DNA from: Rubripirellula amarantea
GTDB taxonomy: Bacteria; Planctomycetota; Planctomycetia; Pirellulales; Pirellulaceae
Length of the DNA stretch: 64,000 nt
Direction of reading: 5' to 3'
Assembly: GCF_007859865.1 (NCBI RefSeq)
Contig: NZ_SJPI01000001.1
Coordinates: forward strand, 3,667,241 to 3,731,240
Part shown: piece by piece, positions 38,267-48,929 of the stretch
How the letters are laid out: every line of letters begins with the position of its first letter
Position numbering within the stretch: position 1 is the first letter of the stretch
Notes under the pieces: model-generated
Database searches by the model: none
What the model was told of the DNA's origin: nothing
What the model saw: only the letters and a program-made list of their open reading frames with translations
Made by a program: the position numbers and the translations under genes

Positions 38267-38683
38267 TCAGGGATAAACAAAGTCGATCGGTGCGTCGATA
38301 TCCGGGTGAAGGCTTTGGTGCACCGGGCACTTTCGAGCGGCCTCTTCGAGCCGTTTCCGCATGCTGTCATCTAAATCGACCGTCGCCGGCAGTGTCACCC
38401 GTGTGCGCAGCGAGCCGATTCGACGAACCGGGCTGGCGATCATTTCCTTCGTTACGTGAACCTTGGTACCGGTCAAGTCAAGTTCGTGACGTGCCGCTAC
38501 CAATCCCATGATGGTCATCACACACGAGCCCAAGGCGGTGGCGACCAAGTCAGTCGGTGAAAACGAAGCACCGTTTCCACCATTGTCGACCGGGGCATCG
38601 GTATGCAGTGTCATCCCGCTAGGCCCATGGGTGGCATCGCAGCGAAGGGTCCCTGCGTAGGCAATATGAATTTCAACACTCAT
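38267..38683 (-). CDS. OsmC/Ohr-family protein
   Basis: 138 aa from the ATG at 38683; upstream in-frame codons do not match the family. It has the OsmC fold with the two conserved cysteines: VATALGSCVMTIMGLVA and EAARKCPVHQSL. GNGASFSPTDL is the usual active-site loop. The family reduces organic hydroperoxides with thiols; the spacing fits the OsmC/YhfA group rather than Ohr. It is cytoplasmic. No partner gene is nearby. Confidence 0.85.
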   Translation of the reverse strand: MSVEIHIAYAGTLRCDATHGPSGMTLHTDAPVDNGGNGASFSPTDLVATALGSCVMTIMGLVAARHELDLTGTKVHVTKEMIASPVRRIGSLRTRVTLPATVDLDDSMRKRLEEAARKCPVHQSLHPDIDAPIDFVYP

Positions 38684-38897
38684 CAGTTTTGTTTCTGCTT
38701 TGTAGAAGAGTTGGCCTGACATGATCAGTAGCCTTTGAGGAACCATCGCCTCCTGGTTAGAGTGGGGAAGCGAATGCACACCGTTAGTGTTGCTGAACCA
38801 TTTAGACGACCGTTAGCCGAACCCCCACTCGTAAATAAGACTGACGGTTGGAACCAACGTGAGTTTACCGCTCATCGCCTTACGCGTTGCAGGGGGC

Positions 38898-41800
38898 TTA
38901 GGCGTTGATGGCTAGTTTTTCTAAAAGCAAGTCGTCGATAATGTTGCTGCGCTCTTGCAACACCGATTCCATCGGATCGACAGTCGCAGGAGTTCCTCCA
39001 TTTGACGATGTCAAAGGCGAAAGTGCCGATTCGTAAGATCCGCTGTCGCTACCGCCTCCCTGAGGTCGTGAGACTCCGCGCTGATCGACCCTCAGGCCTG
39101 CGGCGTCGCCATTTTGCAACGCGGGACTGCCAGCCTGCAAGGCATGCGTTTCGGTGAGTCCCCCGTTGTCGGCCAGCGGTGACAATCTCGCCTCCAGATT
39201 GACTCGATCACTGGCCTGAACTGGCGTGATGATCGCACCCGATGTGTTGCCAACTACGTTGTTACCATTGCTAGTGATCGGGCCACCAATATCCGTTCCG
39301 GTCGTCGCCAAGTTAGCAGCTACGATTGACGATGAAAGTATCCCGTTACCAGCAGCGATACTCAGCCCGCCTCCCCGAACAGCATCGTTCATTGCCACAG
39401 TGACACTGGTCAGCGATATGTTCCCGCCTTCGGTCCGCAGTCCCCCACCAAGGCCGATGTTGGACCCTTGGCCGTTAGCGCTATTTCCGCTGATGGTTGC
39501 ATTGGTGAGGACCACATCGCCGCTGGTTGAATCATTGAAGATTCCTCCGCCATCTCCAGCAACGTTGCCGGAAACCGTAGATTGATTGATGGTCATCACT
39601 CCGGTTCCGTTCCACAATCCGCCGCCTTCGTTGGCGGCCACATTATCGGAAACCGTTGATTGAATGATCGATACATTCGCCGCGCCGGTGACATGGATCG
39701 CGCCGCCGTTGCCGGGACTGGCGACCAAGGCACCGCCGCGACCGCCCACCACGCCGGCATTGTTGCGATCGAGCGTGAGACGGGTCAAAGTCAAGCTATT
39801 GCCCGTGGTCGTTGCATCGCCGGTGACCGAAGCGTCTTCGATCGCACCGCCGGCACGATTAGCAACGTTTGATGCCATCATCGTGTCCGCGATGTTGATG
39901 ACACCACCAGCAAAGTTGAAGATCCCACCTCCGCTACCTAAGTTTCCATCGGCAAAGTTCGACACGATCAACGAGTCCGATATTTCGACAACGCCTCCGT
40001 TGTTGAAGATCCCCCCACCACCATCGTCCGCAGCATCGCCTAGGGCACTATTGTTTTGAATGACGGTACCGTTTCGAATTGTCATCGTCGTACCAGCTTG
40101 GTTCCACAGCCCACCACCTTCCCTGGCCGCGACGTTGTTGGCGACTAACACGTTGTCGATCACCACGCTGGCGGCACCCGTAACATGCAGACCGCCACCG
40201 TTTCCAGGTTGGGCTGTTGCACCAGCCACCGTGCCATTGACATCGTTAAACGTCAACTCGCTATCAACCAGTGACAGCGATCCATCAACGATCTCAATTC
40301 CTCCGCCCGCTCGAACAGCACCGTTGGCTTCAAGCTGTGACTCAATAATTGAAACCACTCCGTCCACACTCAGAAGACCTCCGCCGCTACCTGCAGTTCC
40401 ATTGGCGAGGTTGTCAGCAATGACCGAATCCGAAATCGTCAGCGTTCCTCCATCGTTATAAACTCCACCGCCACCACTGTCGGCATCGTTTCCTGATGCT
40501 ACGTTGTCAGAAATCGACGTGCCATCAACGGTTAGCTTGCCCGCTGCGGAATTCCACAATCCGCCACCTTCGTTGGCGGCGAAATTGCTTGTGACCGAGC
40601 CGCCGACGAGCGTTACCGTCCCAGGTCCACTAATGTGCAATCCACCACCATTGCCCGGATTGGCTCGGAAGCCAGTTGCCTGTCCAATCGCGTCAGCTCG
40701 CAAAAATTCGAGCGAAGGCATGGTAAGCGCCGATCCGTCGATTCGAATGTTATCAAGGAATCCGCTGAACGGATTTTGAAAGAATGATTGTCGACCAGCA
40801 CCCACAAACAACGCCAGGTTTTCGCTATCGACGGAACCTGCGTTAAGGTCAAACGTGCTAACTAGACTCAATTCGGTCGATGTGGTGCCTTTGTAGAACT
40901 TGACATTCTCGGTCGACACGGTGCCGTCGTAGCTGACGGCAAAGTAAACATATTCGCCAATTTCCGTGTACACAGGCGACGATTCTCGAGTGATTCCATC
41001 GACGGTGATTTGCAGCGTGCCTGAGCTTGCTGTGTTTCCGCCTCGTAATCGAACGCCTGTCGACGTGGACCCATTCTCGATCAGCGTATCTTGGCGCCCG
41101 ATGCTTTCGGTTGACGTCGAAGGCAGCATGAACCAACCCGCAAGCGTGAAGGCATCAAGTGCGTCGATAGCGTCAAAGTCTGCGGCGTGTTGCCCGTGAG
41201 CTACATTGCTGAATCCATTGCTGGTTGTGTTGTCAAACGCACGGTCACCGAGTTGACCCGACACACCCATACCATCGGCGCTGTGCAAATCGGCTGCCGT
41301 GGTCGTACCATTTGCGTTGAAGTGCAACATGGGGTCGCCTGAGATAACTGCTGAACCTTGTGCCACTGCAGCGGTTCCGGTTTCGTTGAACGAATACAGG
41401 AGCAGTGGATCGGGCACATCGGCGCCGGCAAGGCTGAGGTCTAAGCCAGCGCTATTGTTGCTGAGGTCCACGTCTAGGATCCGAGTTATAGAAGCTCCCA
41501 GTGTTTCAATGCCGCCGCCAGCACGCACGGCAATGTTGCCCGTCACGGGAGTTTGTCGGACGATGACCTCAGCGCCATTGTTAAAGATTCCTCCACCGCT
41601 TCCGGAAACTCCATCGGCAACATTGTTGCTGATCGTCGACCGAAACACTCTGACGAATCCGCCATCAGTAAAGATCCCGCCGCCGCCCTGGTCTGATGCA
41701 TCTCCCGATGCCGTATTGCGATCAACGATTGTATCGATGACCGAAAGTGATCCAGCAGCGCTGTTCCAAAGCCCGCCGCCTTCGCCATCGGCGGTGTTTT

Positions 41801-44800
41801 TGACGAACACACTCGATTGCGCGTTCACTCGACCGCTTCCGCTGATGTGAACTCCGCCACCATTGATTCCTGCTGAGTTGCCGTCAACTATCAGGCCTTC
41901 CAAAAGCACCGATCCCGCCACTTCAACTCCGCCGCCAGCGCGTCCGGCTACGTTGTTTTCGATTGTGCCGCCGATGTACGAACCTTTACCGCTTGCCGCG
42001 ACATGAATACCGCCTCCGTTGCCCAGTGGCAATGCGGCCGAATTGCCAAACATGCTTGTGTTGGTGATTGTGTTAAATGCGCCGGTAAAGATCGCACCAC
42101 CCCCAAGTCCGGGTGAGTTTCCATTGGCCGAATTGTTCGTCAATACGCTATCGTCTACAAACAATCTGCCTGCTTCAACCGCGATCCCGCCTCCGTTGAC
42201 TTCCGCAATATTATCTTGAAAATTGCTTCCGGCGACATAGACCCTAGTTGCCAACGAATCACCTCCGTCGCCAAAGATTGCACCGCCGAACATGGCTGCG
42301 TTGTCCACAAACATTGAATCGGCAACCGTCAACGTTCCTCGATCGCTGGCCCAAAACCCGCCGCCTTCGTTGATCGCAGTGTTATCGACGACCTCTGCAT
42401 CGGAGACCTCGACCAGCGAGAAACCCGATTGGTGGATCGCTCCGCCGTTGACGCCCGCGAAGTTGCCCGTGAAGCCGGTGCCTGTACTGGTGAACGTGCC
42501 TAGATTCTCAACTCCACCGCCGGCCCGCGCCGCGCGGTTGCCTGAGATCTCGCCGCCCGTTGCTGTGAACGATGAACGCAGCGTCACGATCACTCCACCA
42601 CCATCCGCAGTTCCCTGGACTGCTGAGTTGTTCAACACATCAACATTAGTCAACACCGTTGTTCCGCCAACATACATCCCTCCGCCGCCCGAACCCGTTT
42701 CGGTATCGTAGGCTTGGTTGTCAGCGATTCGGCTATCGGTGATCGTCATCATTTGAACCGGTGCGCGTCCGAACCGACCGTAGATTCCGCCGCCACTGCC
42801 TTGCGCTTCGTTACGAGAGACACTAATGCCATCAAGCGAAATTTGACCACCGTTGTTGTAGATTCCCCCACCGTCGCGATCTGCCGAATTGCCGTCAATC
42901 ACGGTTCCATTAACTGTCATCGTGCCGTTGTTGCTATTCCGAAGTCCGCCACCATCGCCCGCTGCGATGTTGCCGCTGACCGAGCCACCGAAGATTTCTA
43001 CGGTTGCCATCCCAGAGACATGCAACCCACCGCCGACGCCAGGATTGGCCGCGATCGAAGAATCCAACCCGGCTGCGACGATGCGATTGGTTTCCAATTG
43101 ACTTCGCGACAGCACCGAATCATCGATTCGAATGTCGTCGAGCAAGCCGTTGAACGGATTGATCGTTAGGCCGCTCGTGCGTGTCACTCCGATGGACAGT
43201 GGAATGTTCTCTTGCCCGACCACTCCTTCATCAAGCGTCAGCGTATCTACAAGCCTGACCGCTCCATCGACCGTTCCTTTGTAGAACTTCACATTGTCGG
43301 AGCTAAGTGAACCGTCATAGCTGACCGCGAAGTAAACATATTCGCCAATTTCGGTGTAGGCCGGTGAGGATTCAACCGGTTGATTGTTGACTCTCAATTC
43401 CAGCGTTCCCGAATCCGCAACTGCACCACCGCGTAATCGGAAGCCACCGGGCGTGTCAGATGCAGAGATCGTTCCGTTCTCAATCAATGCGTCTTGACGA
43501 CCGATACTTTCAGACGCCGTTGAAGGCAATTTGAACCAACCGGATAGCGTAAAAGCGGTAAGCGCGTCGATGCCGTCGAAGTCAGCCGCGTGACCAGCGC
43601 CACTGGCGGTTGTGATTCCTGTGCTGGCCGTGTTGTCAATCGCAAAGTCATCTGGTCTGCCTGAGATTCCAGAACCGGGGGCACCGCGCAGGTCGACGGG
43701 ATTGCCGCTATTGTCGGTCAAAAGCAATATCGGATCGCCGCCCATCGACGCGGTTCCCATTGCGGTGGCTGATGTTCCTAATTCGTCAAACTGATACGCC
43801 AGCAACGGCGCAAGCAATTGGTTTACGGACAAGTTCACGCCAGCGTTGTTCGCGTCCAGCGTGACGTTGACCAAGGTTGTGGTGGAAAGCGGAGTCGTTT
43901 CAATACCGCCACCAGCGCGGTTAGCGATGTTGCCCGAGATTACAGTGTCAGTGATCGTCGCGATGCCGCCTTCGTTCAGCACTCCACCCCCGCTGCCTCG
44001 GCTTCCGTTGGCAATATTGCTGGATATGGTTGACCCATGAATGTCAAGAGTACCGAAGTTATTAAACACCCCACCACCGCCGTTGTTACCGCTATTGCCG
44101 CGAGCGATGTTACCGGTAATGGTTGTCGAATCAACCGTCATCGTGCCAGAACCGTTCCACAGACCACCGCCTTCTGAAGCCGCCACGTTGCCGGTCACGG
44201 TTCCGCCGACAATTCCAGTGTCGCCACTGCCTGTCACATGCAACGCGCCACCGTTACCCGGACTGGCAGATCCAGATGGTCCAGCAATATTGTTTTCAAA
44301 ATTGGAATCGATCACTTGCACGCTCGCCCCGTCTCTGGCTTCGACCCCACCTCCAGCGCGATTGGCAATGTTTCCGATCAGGTCACTAAGTTCGATTTGT
44401 AGGATCCCTCCTTCCGTCATCACACCACCGCCGCTGCCATTCGTTCCATCGGCAACATTGCCTTGCAGCAGCGTTTCGCTGATCGTAATGATGCCACCCT
44501 GATTGAAAACTCCGCCGCCTCCGCGATCAGCGGCATTGCCCGATGCGGTGTTGTTGATAATTTGTGAAGTTTCGATGGTCATAAAACCAGACCCATTCCA
44601 AAGCCCGCCGCCTTCGCTAGCGGATATGTTTTCCCTCACCTCGGTGTCGATCACAATCACGTTGCCAGGACCGCTGACATGCAATCCACCACCGTTGCCC
44701 GGTCGCGATGCCCGTGCGGAAAGCGCGGTGTCGTTAACGACTCCGGCGTTGTTGGAGTTCAAATGCACGCCGATCAAAGTCACCGTGTCGCCTGAATCAC

Positions 44801-45611
44801 TGGCGGCGGAAACTTCGATCCCTCCACCAGCTCGATTGGCAATGTTATTTTCAATCGTTGTGCCTTGCAGCAACACGTCCCCGCCCGCGGTCAGCAACCC
44901 GCCACCGGTACTATTGATGCCGCTAGCGTTGTTATTAGAAATCGCCCCGCCAATCACTGTCAGCATGGTGTTCTGGTTGTAAATGCCGGCTCCACCTTGC
45001 CCAATCGACTTACCACTGGCACGATTGCCTGTCACGTTGACGGCGCGCAAAACCACTTGCCCGCCTCCATCTAACAACAAGCCGCCACCGATGTCCGAAC
45101 TGCCGCCGGTGACAGTAAGTGTACGCATCGCGACGTTTTCTGCGCCCGCACCGATGTTGAACACCCGGCTGGCTTGATCCCCGTCGATAGTGACTGAATT
45201 CGCACCGCCGCGTGAAATGGTTACCGAATCGTTGATCGGCAACTCGCCATTGCTAAGTACGATCACAGCATCGCCGAGCGAAGATGAAAATCGAATCGAA
45301 TCGGTTGCGACGGTTCCTGCTTGACCGGCCGGAGCATCACCGACGGCCGAGTTGGAATTGGCTGCCATAATCGCTTCACGCAAACTGATGAAACCATCGC
45401 TTGCAATATCATCTGCTACGGTGTCTACCAGGTACGTGGTAAGTAACCGACGTGCTTCCATGGGTTCGCAGCGAAGCGAACGCCGCCGCGAGCGTCTTTG
45501 AACCGGTTTGCGATTCTTCTTAACGGTATCTCGATTGTTCGATTTTCGATCATCGTTGGTCGAAAGGAGGTCACTGGCTGGATGGACATGTTGAGAACGC
45601 GTGAAGATCAT
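38898..45611 (-). CDS. Giant surface protein: right-handed beta-helix repeats with two LamG-like domains
   Basis: About 2,237 aa from the ATG at 45611 (a GTG reading adds 26 codons). The basic N-terminus holds LRCEPMEARRLL, an LEPR-XLL-like motif of planctomycete surface proteins, then SLREAIMAANSNSAVGD (CSLREA-like). Most of the chain is Gly/Asn-rich repeats in which GGGL/IxNxGG alternates with TITxNxA, as in polymorphic outer-membrane and parallel beta-helix proteins. Two related LamG/concanavalin-like domains interrupt it (about 43,100-43,800 and 40,730-41,420 in DNA). The C-terminal LSPLADNGGLTETHALQAGSPAL block is the choice-of-anchor Q type. Adhesion or glycan binding is inferred. No typical signal peptide is visible. 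Confidence 0.85.
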   Translation of the reverse strand: MIFTRSQHVHPASDLLSTNDDRKSNNRDTVKKNRKPVQRRSRRRSLRCEPMEARRLLTTYLVDTVADDIASDGFISLREAIMAANSNSAVGDAPAGQAGTVATDSIRFSSSLGDAVIVLSNGELPINDSVTISRGGANSVTIDGDQASRVFNIGAGAENVAMRTLTVTGGSSDIGGGLLLDGGGQVVLRAVNVTGNRASGKSIGQGGAGIYNQNTMLTVIGGAISNNNASGINSTGGGLLTAGGDVLLQGTTIENNIANRAGGGIEVSAASDSGDTVTLIGVHLNSNNAGVVNDTALSARASRPGNGGGLHVSGPGNVIVIDTEVRENISASEGGGLWNGSGFMTIETSQIINNTASGNAADRGGGGVFNQGGIITISETLLQGNVADGTNGSGGGVMTEGGILQIELSDLIGNIANRAGGGVEARDGASVQVIDSNFENNIAGPSGSASPGNGGALHVTGSGDTGIVGGTVTGNVAASEGGGLWNGSGTMTVDSTTITGNIARGNSGNNGGGGVFNNFGTLDIHGSTISSNIANGSRGSGGGVLNEGGIATITDTVISGNIANRAGGGIETTPLSTTTLVNVTLDANNAGVNLSVNQLLAPLLAYQFDELGTSATAMGTASMGGDPILLLTDNSGNPVDLRGAPGSGISGRPDDFAIDNTASTGITTASGAGHAADFDGIDALTAFTLSGWFKLPSTASESIGRQDALIENGTISASDTPGGFRLRGGAVADSGTLELRVNNQPVESSPAYTEIGEYVYFAVSYDGSLSSDNVKFYKGTVDGAVRLVDTLTLDEGVVGQENIPLSIGVTRTSGLTINPFNGLLDDIRIDDSVLSRSQLETNRIVAAGLDSSIAANPGVGGGLHVSGMATVEIFGGSVSGNIAAGDGGGLRNSNNGTMTVNGTVIDGNSADRDGGGIYNNGGQISLDGISVSRNEAQGSGGGIYGRFGRAPVQMMTITDSRIADNQAYDTETGSGGGGMYVGGTTVLTNVDVLNNSAVQGTADGGGVIVTLRSSFTATGGEISGNRAARAGGGVENLGTFTSTGTGFTGNFAGVNGGAIHQSGFSLVEVSDAEVVDNTAINEGGGFWASDRGTLTVADSMFVDNAAMFGGAIFGDGGDSLATRVYVAGSNFQDNIAEVNGGGIAVEAGRLFVDDSVLTNNSANGNSPGLGGGAIFTGAFNTITNTSMFGNSAALPLGNGGGIHVAASGKGSYIGGTIENNVAGRAGGGVEVAGSVLLEGLIVDGNSAGINGGGVHISGSGRVNAQSSVFVKNTADGEGGGLWNSAAGSLSVIDTIVDRNTASGDASDQGGGGIFTDGGFVRVFRSTISNNVADGVSGSGGGIFNNGAEVIVRQTPVTGNIAVRAGGGIETLGASITRILDVDLSNNSAGLDLSLAGADVPDPLLLYSFNETGTAAVAQGSAVISGDPMLHFNANGTTTAADLHSADGMGVSGQLGDRAFDNTTSNGFSNVAHGQHAADFDAIDALDAFTLAGWFMLPSTSTESIGRQDTLIENGSTSTGVRLRGGNTASSGTLQITVDGITRESSPVYTEIGEYVYFAVSYDGTVSTENVKFYKGTTSTELSLVSTFDLNAGSVDSENLALFVGAGRQSFFQNPFSGFLDNIRIDGSALTMPSLEFLRADAIGQATGFRANPGNGGGLHISGPGTVTLVGGSVTSNFAANEGGGLWNSAAGKLTVDGTSISDNVASGNDADSGGGGVYNDGGTLTISDSVIADNLANGTAGSGGGLLSVDGVVSIIESQLEANGAVRAGGGIEIVDGSLSLVDSELTFNDVNGTVAGATAQPGNGGGLHVTGAASVVIDNVLVANNVAAREGGGLWNQAGTTMTIRNGTVIQNNSALGDAADDGGGGIFNNGGVVEISDSLIVSNFADGNLGSGGGIFNFAGGVINIADTMMASNVANRAGGAIEDASVTGDATTTGNSLTLTRLTLDRNNAGVVGGRGGALVASPGNGGAIHVTGAANVSIIQSTVSDNVAANEGGGLWNGTGVMTINQSTVSGNVAGDGGGIFNDSTSGDVVLTNATISGNSANGQGSNIGLGGGLRTEGGNISLTSVTVAMNDAVRGGGLSIAAGNGILSSSIVAANLATTGTDIGGPITSNGNNVVGNTSGAIITPVQASDRVNLEARLSPLADNGGLTETHALQAGSPALQNGDAAGLRVDQRGVSRPQGGGSDSGSYESALSPLTSSNGGTPATVDPMESVLQERSNIIDDLLLEKLAINA

Positions 45612-45689
45612 GGAAGCTCGCTTGTGGTTGCACAGACTCGTTTGCGCCCGTCCCGTGCATTTGCGTCGGGTAAAGAAGGGAATCAGCAC

Positions 45690-46695
45690 AAGTACGCCCC
45701 GTCGCGAGCGGGCAGATTCAAGAAACTTGCGAAAGCATCAAAAAAGGAATAATTGATCGCAACGGACGAATGCAACGAACCCTAGTATTCCAGCGCAGCC
45801 CAGTTTTCGAGTGAGCCACTTTGGCGCTAGTCGTTAACGATTTCGCCCCGAAGCTGATGAAATGGAAGAAGGCGAGTCCGATAGCGATGGACCTAATTCA
45901 TCGCTCACGATCCCAGTCTTACGCACAGACTCGAATCGCAATCGTGCACTCCAAACCGCGATGGCGATCATAGGTTTTACATAAGCTCAACTGGTCCTCT
46001 TTGCCGCTTCATCGCAGAAGAACTTTGTCGATTGCCGTTCACTGGGACGCTATCGGCTTTCATCATGCATCATGATTCGTCTTGCTTTGTCATCCTGACC
46101 TGACGGTAATATCGATGGACGAGCAGCATGGCAGTCGACGCAATAAACTGAAGCGAGAGACTGAATAGAGGATTGTCACCGAGGTGGATGGAACGCCTCG
46201 CAAGGTCAAGCTAGCTCCATTTCAGCGCAAAGCTGACGAGCGAATCGACTACAAGAGCAAGCTTGCTGAAAGTGTCGGAAAGATCGCTGAATCGTCTCCG
46301 TCCTAGAGTTTCATATGGATGAAACACAAACCAACAAGCCGTCTAGCGACTCGGAAGGCTCAGAAGGCTCGGGCGCACGCCGTGGCCAAATGATCCCCAT
46401 GCTGGTGTAATTCGGTAACTGTTTGCGATGCTGGTCGATGGTCGATCGGACTGTGCCAATTGTTTCAGTCGTAACGACTGTTGAGTGAAGACAACATCTA
46501 CCCAGTGGCGGCATAGGTTGGGCATTTAACGATCAGGCAACCTTTCCTGACGTGGTTTTTGAAACTCTTCGCCTCCTGCGCATTTTCTATGTCGTAGGCT
46601 CAAAGCGTAGGGCAAATCAGTGCGTCTATTTCCGCCTCGCTGGTTTGTGTGCCCATTCCTTTTAGCAACGTATCCCTCCAATCCGCCACAACATC
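45690..46695. other. 1-kb region without a convincing gene
   Basis: Between the giant gene and the small membrane protein gene I find no family match. Two short open frames exist: 46184-46306 (GTG start, 40 codons, ends KIAESSPS) and 46315-46410 (ATG, 31 codons). Neither has a clear ribosome site. The first reads like a leftover of a coding sequence (basic and Lys-rich), so gene decay is possible. Confidence 0.4.
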
Positions 46696-47181
46696 ATGTC
46701 GATGAGCCAAACGAACACCAAACGCCGACGCGCCCTCGTTGATCCCGAAGTCCAGGGCGACGTCCTCCGTAAGATCGCGATCCACTGGGTTGTGTTCTTC
46801 GTTTGCAATGCCTGCGCCCTGATGATTTGGATTCGATTGTTCGAACAACCCGATGTGAATTGGGGACAAACGTTTGGCGATACAGCCAAGCGGTTCTTGC
46901 CGTTCTTCATCATCACCTTGGCTTTGATCCCAGCGTTTGTGTGGGACACGTTGAAGCTGACCAATCGCTTTGCTGGGCCGATCCTGCGACTTCGCAGCAC
47001 GCTGTCCGATGCTAGTCGCGGACTCAAAGTGGCACCGTTGCACTTCCGTACCAATGACTACTGGCAAGAGATCGCTGAAAACTTCAACACGGTGATGGCT
47101 GGTTCGATCGACAAAAACGCGTCTGGCGATGCCGACGCCGACGTTGGCAAACCAACCGACGAAAACCAAGTTGACGGCTAA
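46696..47181 (+). CDS. Small membrane protein with HAMP-like region
   Basis: 161 aa. A basic N-terminus is followed by two membrane helices (about 27-47 and 67-90; IHWVVFFVCNACALMIWI and FLPFFIITLALIPAFVW). The next stretch LTNRFAGPILRLRSTLSDASRG looks like the first half of a HAMP linker, and residues beyond form an amphipathic helix. The tail is Asp/Asn-rich. I do not recognise a named family. It begins a run of four same-strand genes with two TadE-like and one TadG-like protein, so a role in envelope signalling or pilus assembly is possible. Confidence 0.6.
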   Translation: MSMSQTNTKRRRALVDPEVQGDVLRKIAIHWVVFFVCNACALMIWIRLFEQPDVNWGQTFGDTAKRFLPFFIITLALIPAFVWDTLKLTNRFAGPILRLRSTLSDASRGLKVAPLHFRTNDYWQEIAENFNTVMAGSIDKNASGDADADVGKPTDENQVDG

Positions 47182-47224
47182 TCCGCGATCGCTCTTTATC
47201 TCACTCTTGTCTTTCCAGATTGTC

Positions 47225-47632
47225 ATGCTCATTCGATCCCGAAGAAAACAAACGAACCGACGCGGAGTTGCTACCGTCGAACTGGCCGTTTGCTTGCCCG
47301 TGTTGGTGTTGTTGGTGTTTGGTGCCATTGAAGCCTCAAGCTTCATCTTCCTCAAACAATCACTCAATGTCGCTGCATATGAAGGCGTCCGCGAAGCCGT
47401 GCGAGTTGGTTCGTCCAACGGAAACGGCCAAAACCGAGCTGAAAACATTCTCAACGCTCGCAGCGTGAATGATTTCAACGTCGCGTTCCTCAACGGCGAC
47501 GTATCCGCGATCGATCGAGGCGAAGACGTCGTCATCGAAGTAAGCGCTCCCACGAATTCCAACAGTCCTCTGGTCGGTCAATTCATTCCCAATCGAACGT
47601 TGACCGCTCGCGTCGTGATGGTGAAGGAATAA
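47225..47632 (+). CDS. TadE-like pilus assembly protein (first)
   Basis: 135 aa from ATG 47225; an upstream reading overlaps the previous gene. Contains the TadE hallmark RRGVATVELAVCLPVLVLLVFGAIE: a basic N-terminus, Glu at the +5 position after the processing Gly-like site, and one hydrophobic helix. A pseudopilin-like extracytoplasmic domain follows. TadE proteins are minor components of Flp/Tad fimbriae and need the TadV peptidase, which is not in this window. Confidence 0.8.
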   Translation: MLIRSRRKQTNRRGVATVELAVCLPVLVLLVFGAIEASSFIFLKQSLNVAAYEGVREAVRVGSSNGNGQNRAENILNARSVNDFNVAFLNGDVSAIDRGEDVVIEVSAPTNSNSPLVGQFIPNRTLTARVVMVKE

Positions 47633-47640
47633 TCGTCGCG

Positions 47641-48771
47641 ATGCACCGCCAATCTTTTCAAACCGTTACCTCGCCAGGTTTCAACCAAATGACTTGTCTT
47701 TCAAAGCTAGAATCGTCGGGGGACGAATCGAACGCATCGCTCAAACTCAAGCGTGATCAACGCAAGGGAAACCGTCGCAAGGGTGCGATGTTGTACTTGA
47801 TCCTGATCATGATGATCGGGTTCATGATCGCCGTAGCGTTCTCGGTTGATATCGCACATATGCATTTGGCCCGAACCGAATTGCGTAGCGCCACCGATGC
47901 AGCGGCGAAAGCTGCGGCAATCGAATTGTCCATCACCCTTGATCCTGACTTGGCTGTCACTCGCGGGCAAGAAATTGCCGCCGCGAACACGGTCAATGGC
48001 GAACCGCTGCAGGTCCGGGCGGACGAGTTCGTTTTCGGTCGTAGTCGTGAACTTAACTCGGGCAAGTTCGACTTCACCGTCGGCGGAGTGCCGAGCAATA
48101 GCGTGCAAGTCGATGGCAAGCGTACTTCGGGTTCGCTTTCCGGACCGGTGCCTTTGTTCTTTGGAAACATCTTTGGCGTGAACGCGTTTGAGCCTGAAAC
48201 GACCGCAACGGCAACCTACATCGAACGCGATATCGTGTTGGTGGTCGACCGCAGTGGTTCGATGCAGGGCCAAAAATTCGCAGACCTGGTGACCGCGATC
48301 GACGTGTTCGTTGCCACCCTCGATGGAACTCCGGTGGAAGAACAAGTTGGTTTGGCCTCCTACAACGACTTTGCTACCGAAGACGTTGAACTAACCGGCG
48401 ACCTGACGGAAATAACGGATGGCATGCGAGCGTTACCCGTGGGAGGATTCACCAGCATTTCTCGCGGGATGGCCGCCGGTGCCGCCATCATGGATCGCAG
48501 TCGCAATCCTGACTTCGTGGAACGAACCCTCATTGTCATGACGGATGGAAACCACAACCGAGGGCCGGAACCGTCAACGGTGGCCACAACTTTGGCGGCC
48601 GATGGGGTCGTGATTCATACGATCACGTTTGGACGCGATGCTGACAAACGTCGAATGAGAGACGTGGCCACGATCGGCGGGGGACGAACGTTCCATGCCG
48701 ATGACGGAGCTGACCTGATCGAGATTTATCGCGAAATTGCGTTAACCCTTAGCACGATGATGACGCAGTAG
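47641..48771 (+). CDS. TadG-like protein with von Willebrand factor A domain
   Basis: 376 aa. A basic N-terminal region precedes one membrane helix (MLYLILIMMIGFMIAVAFSVDIAHMHLARTEL, Tad-like). The C-terminal half is a vWA domain with MIDAS motif VVDRSGSM (about residue 200) and downstream Thr/Asp in VERTLIVMTDGN. Such TadG proteins can bind metal and protein partners at the cell surface. It starts 9 bp after the first TadE gene and is followed by a second TadE gene, forming a compact operon. The role as pilus-tip or adhesin is inferred. Confidence 0.82.
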   Translation: MHRQSFQTVTSPGFNQMTCLSKLESSGDESNASLKLKRDQRKGNRRKGAMLYLILIMMIGFMIAVAFSVDIAHMHLARTELRSATDAAAKAAAIELSITLDPDLAVTRGQEIAAANTVNGEPLQVRADEFVFGRSRELNSGKFDFTVGGVPSNSVQVDGKRTSGSLSGPVPLFFGNIFGVNAFEPETTATATYIERDIVLVVDRSGSMQGQKFADLVTAIDVFVATLDGTPVEEQVGLASYNDFATEDVELTGDLTEITDGMRALPVGGFTSISRGMAAGAAIMDRSRNPDFVERTLIVMTDGNHNRGPEPSTVATTLAADGVVIHTITFGRDADKRRMRDVATIGGGRTFHADDGADLIEIYREIALTLSTMMTQ

Positions 48772-48929
48772 ATCTATAGCGAAACATGCGTCGCAAGCGA
48801 ATCTTGACGGAAACCCTTGCGAGCGTGGCCGCTAAAAACGAACACTGAATTTGACCACTCAAACGGTCGCGAGTTCGCGATCGCGAGACACTGACCTCCT
48901 GCAACTTAACACTGACGACACCATCGATC

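Noticed and set aside
41299-41850. Long plus-strand open frames (183 aa and several others) opposite the giant surface gene.
   Set aside because: They are Pro/Ser-rich shadows of Gly/Asn-rich repeats on the other strand, without ribosome sites or family features.
46600-47562. 320-codon minus-strand frame over the HAMP-like and TadE genes.
   Set aside because: The plus-strand genes have membrane-helix and TadE signatures; the minus frame has none.
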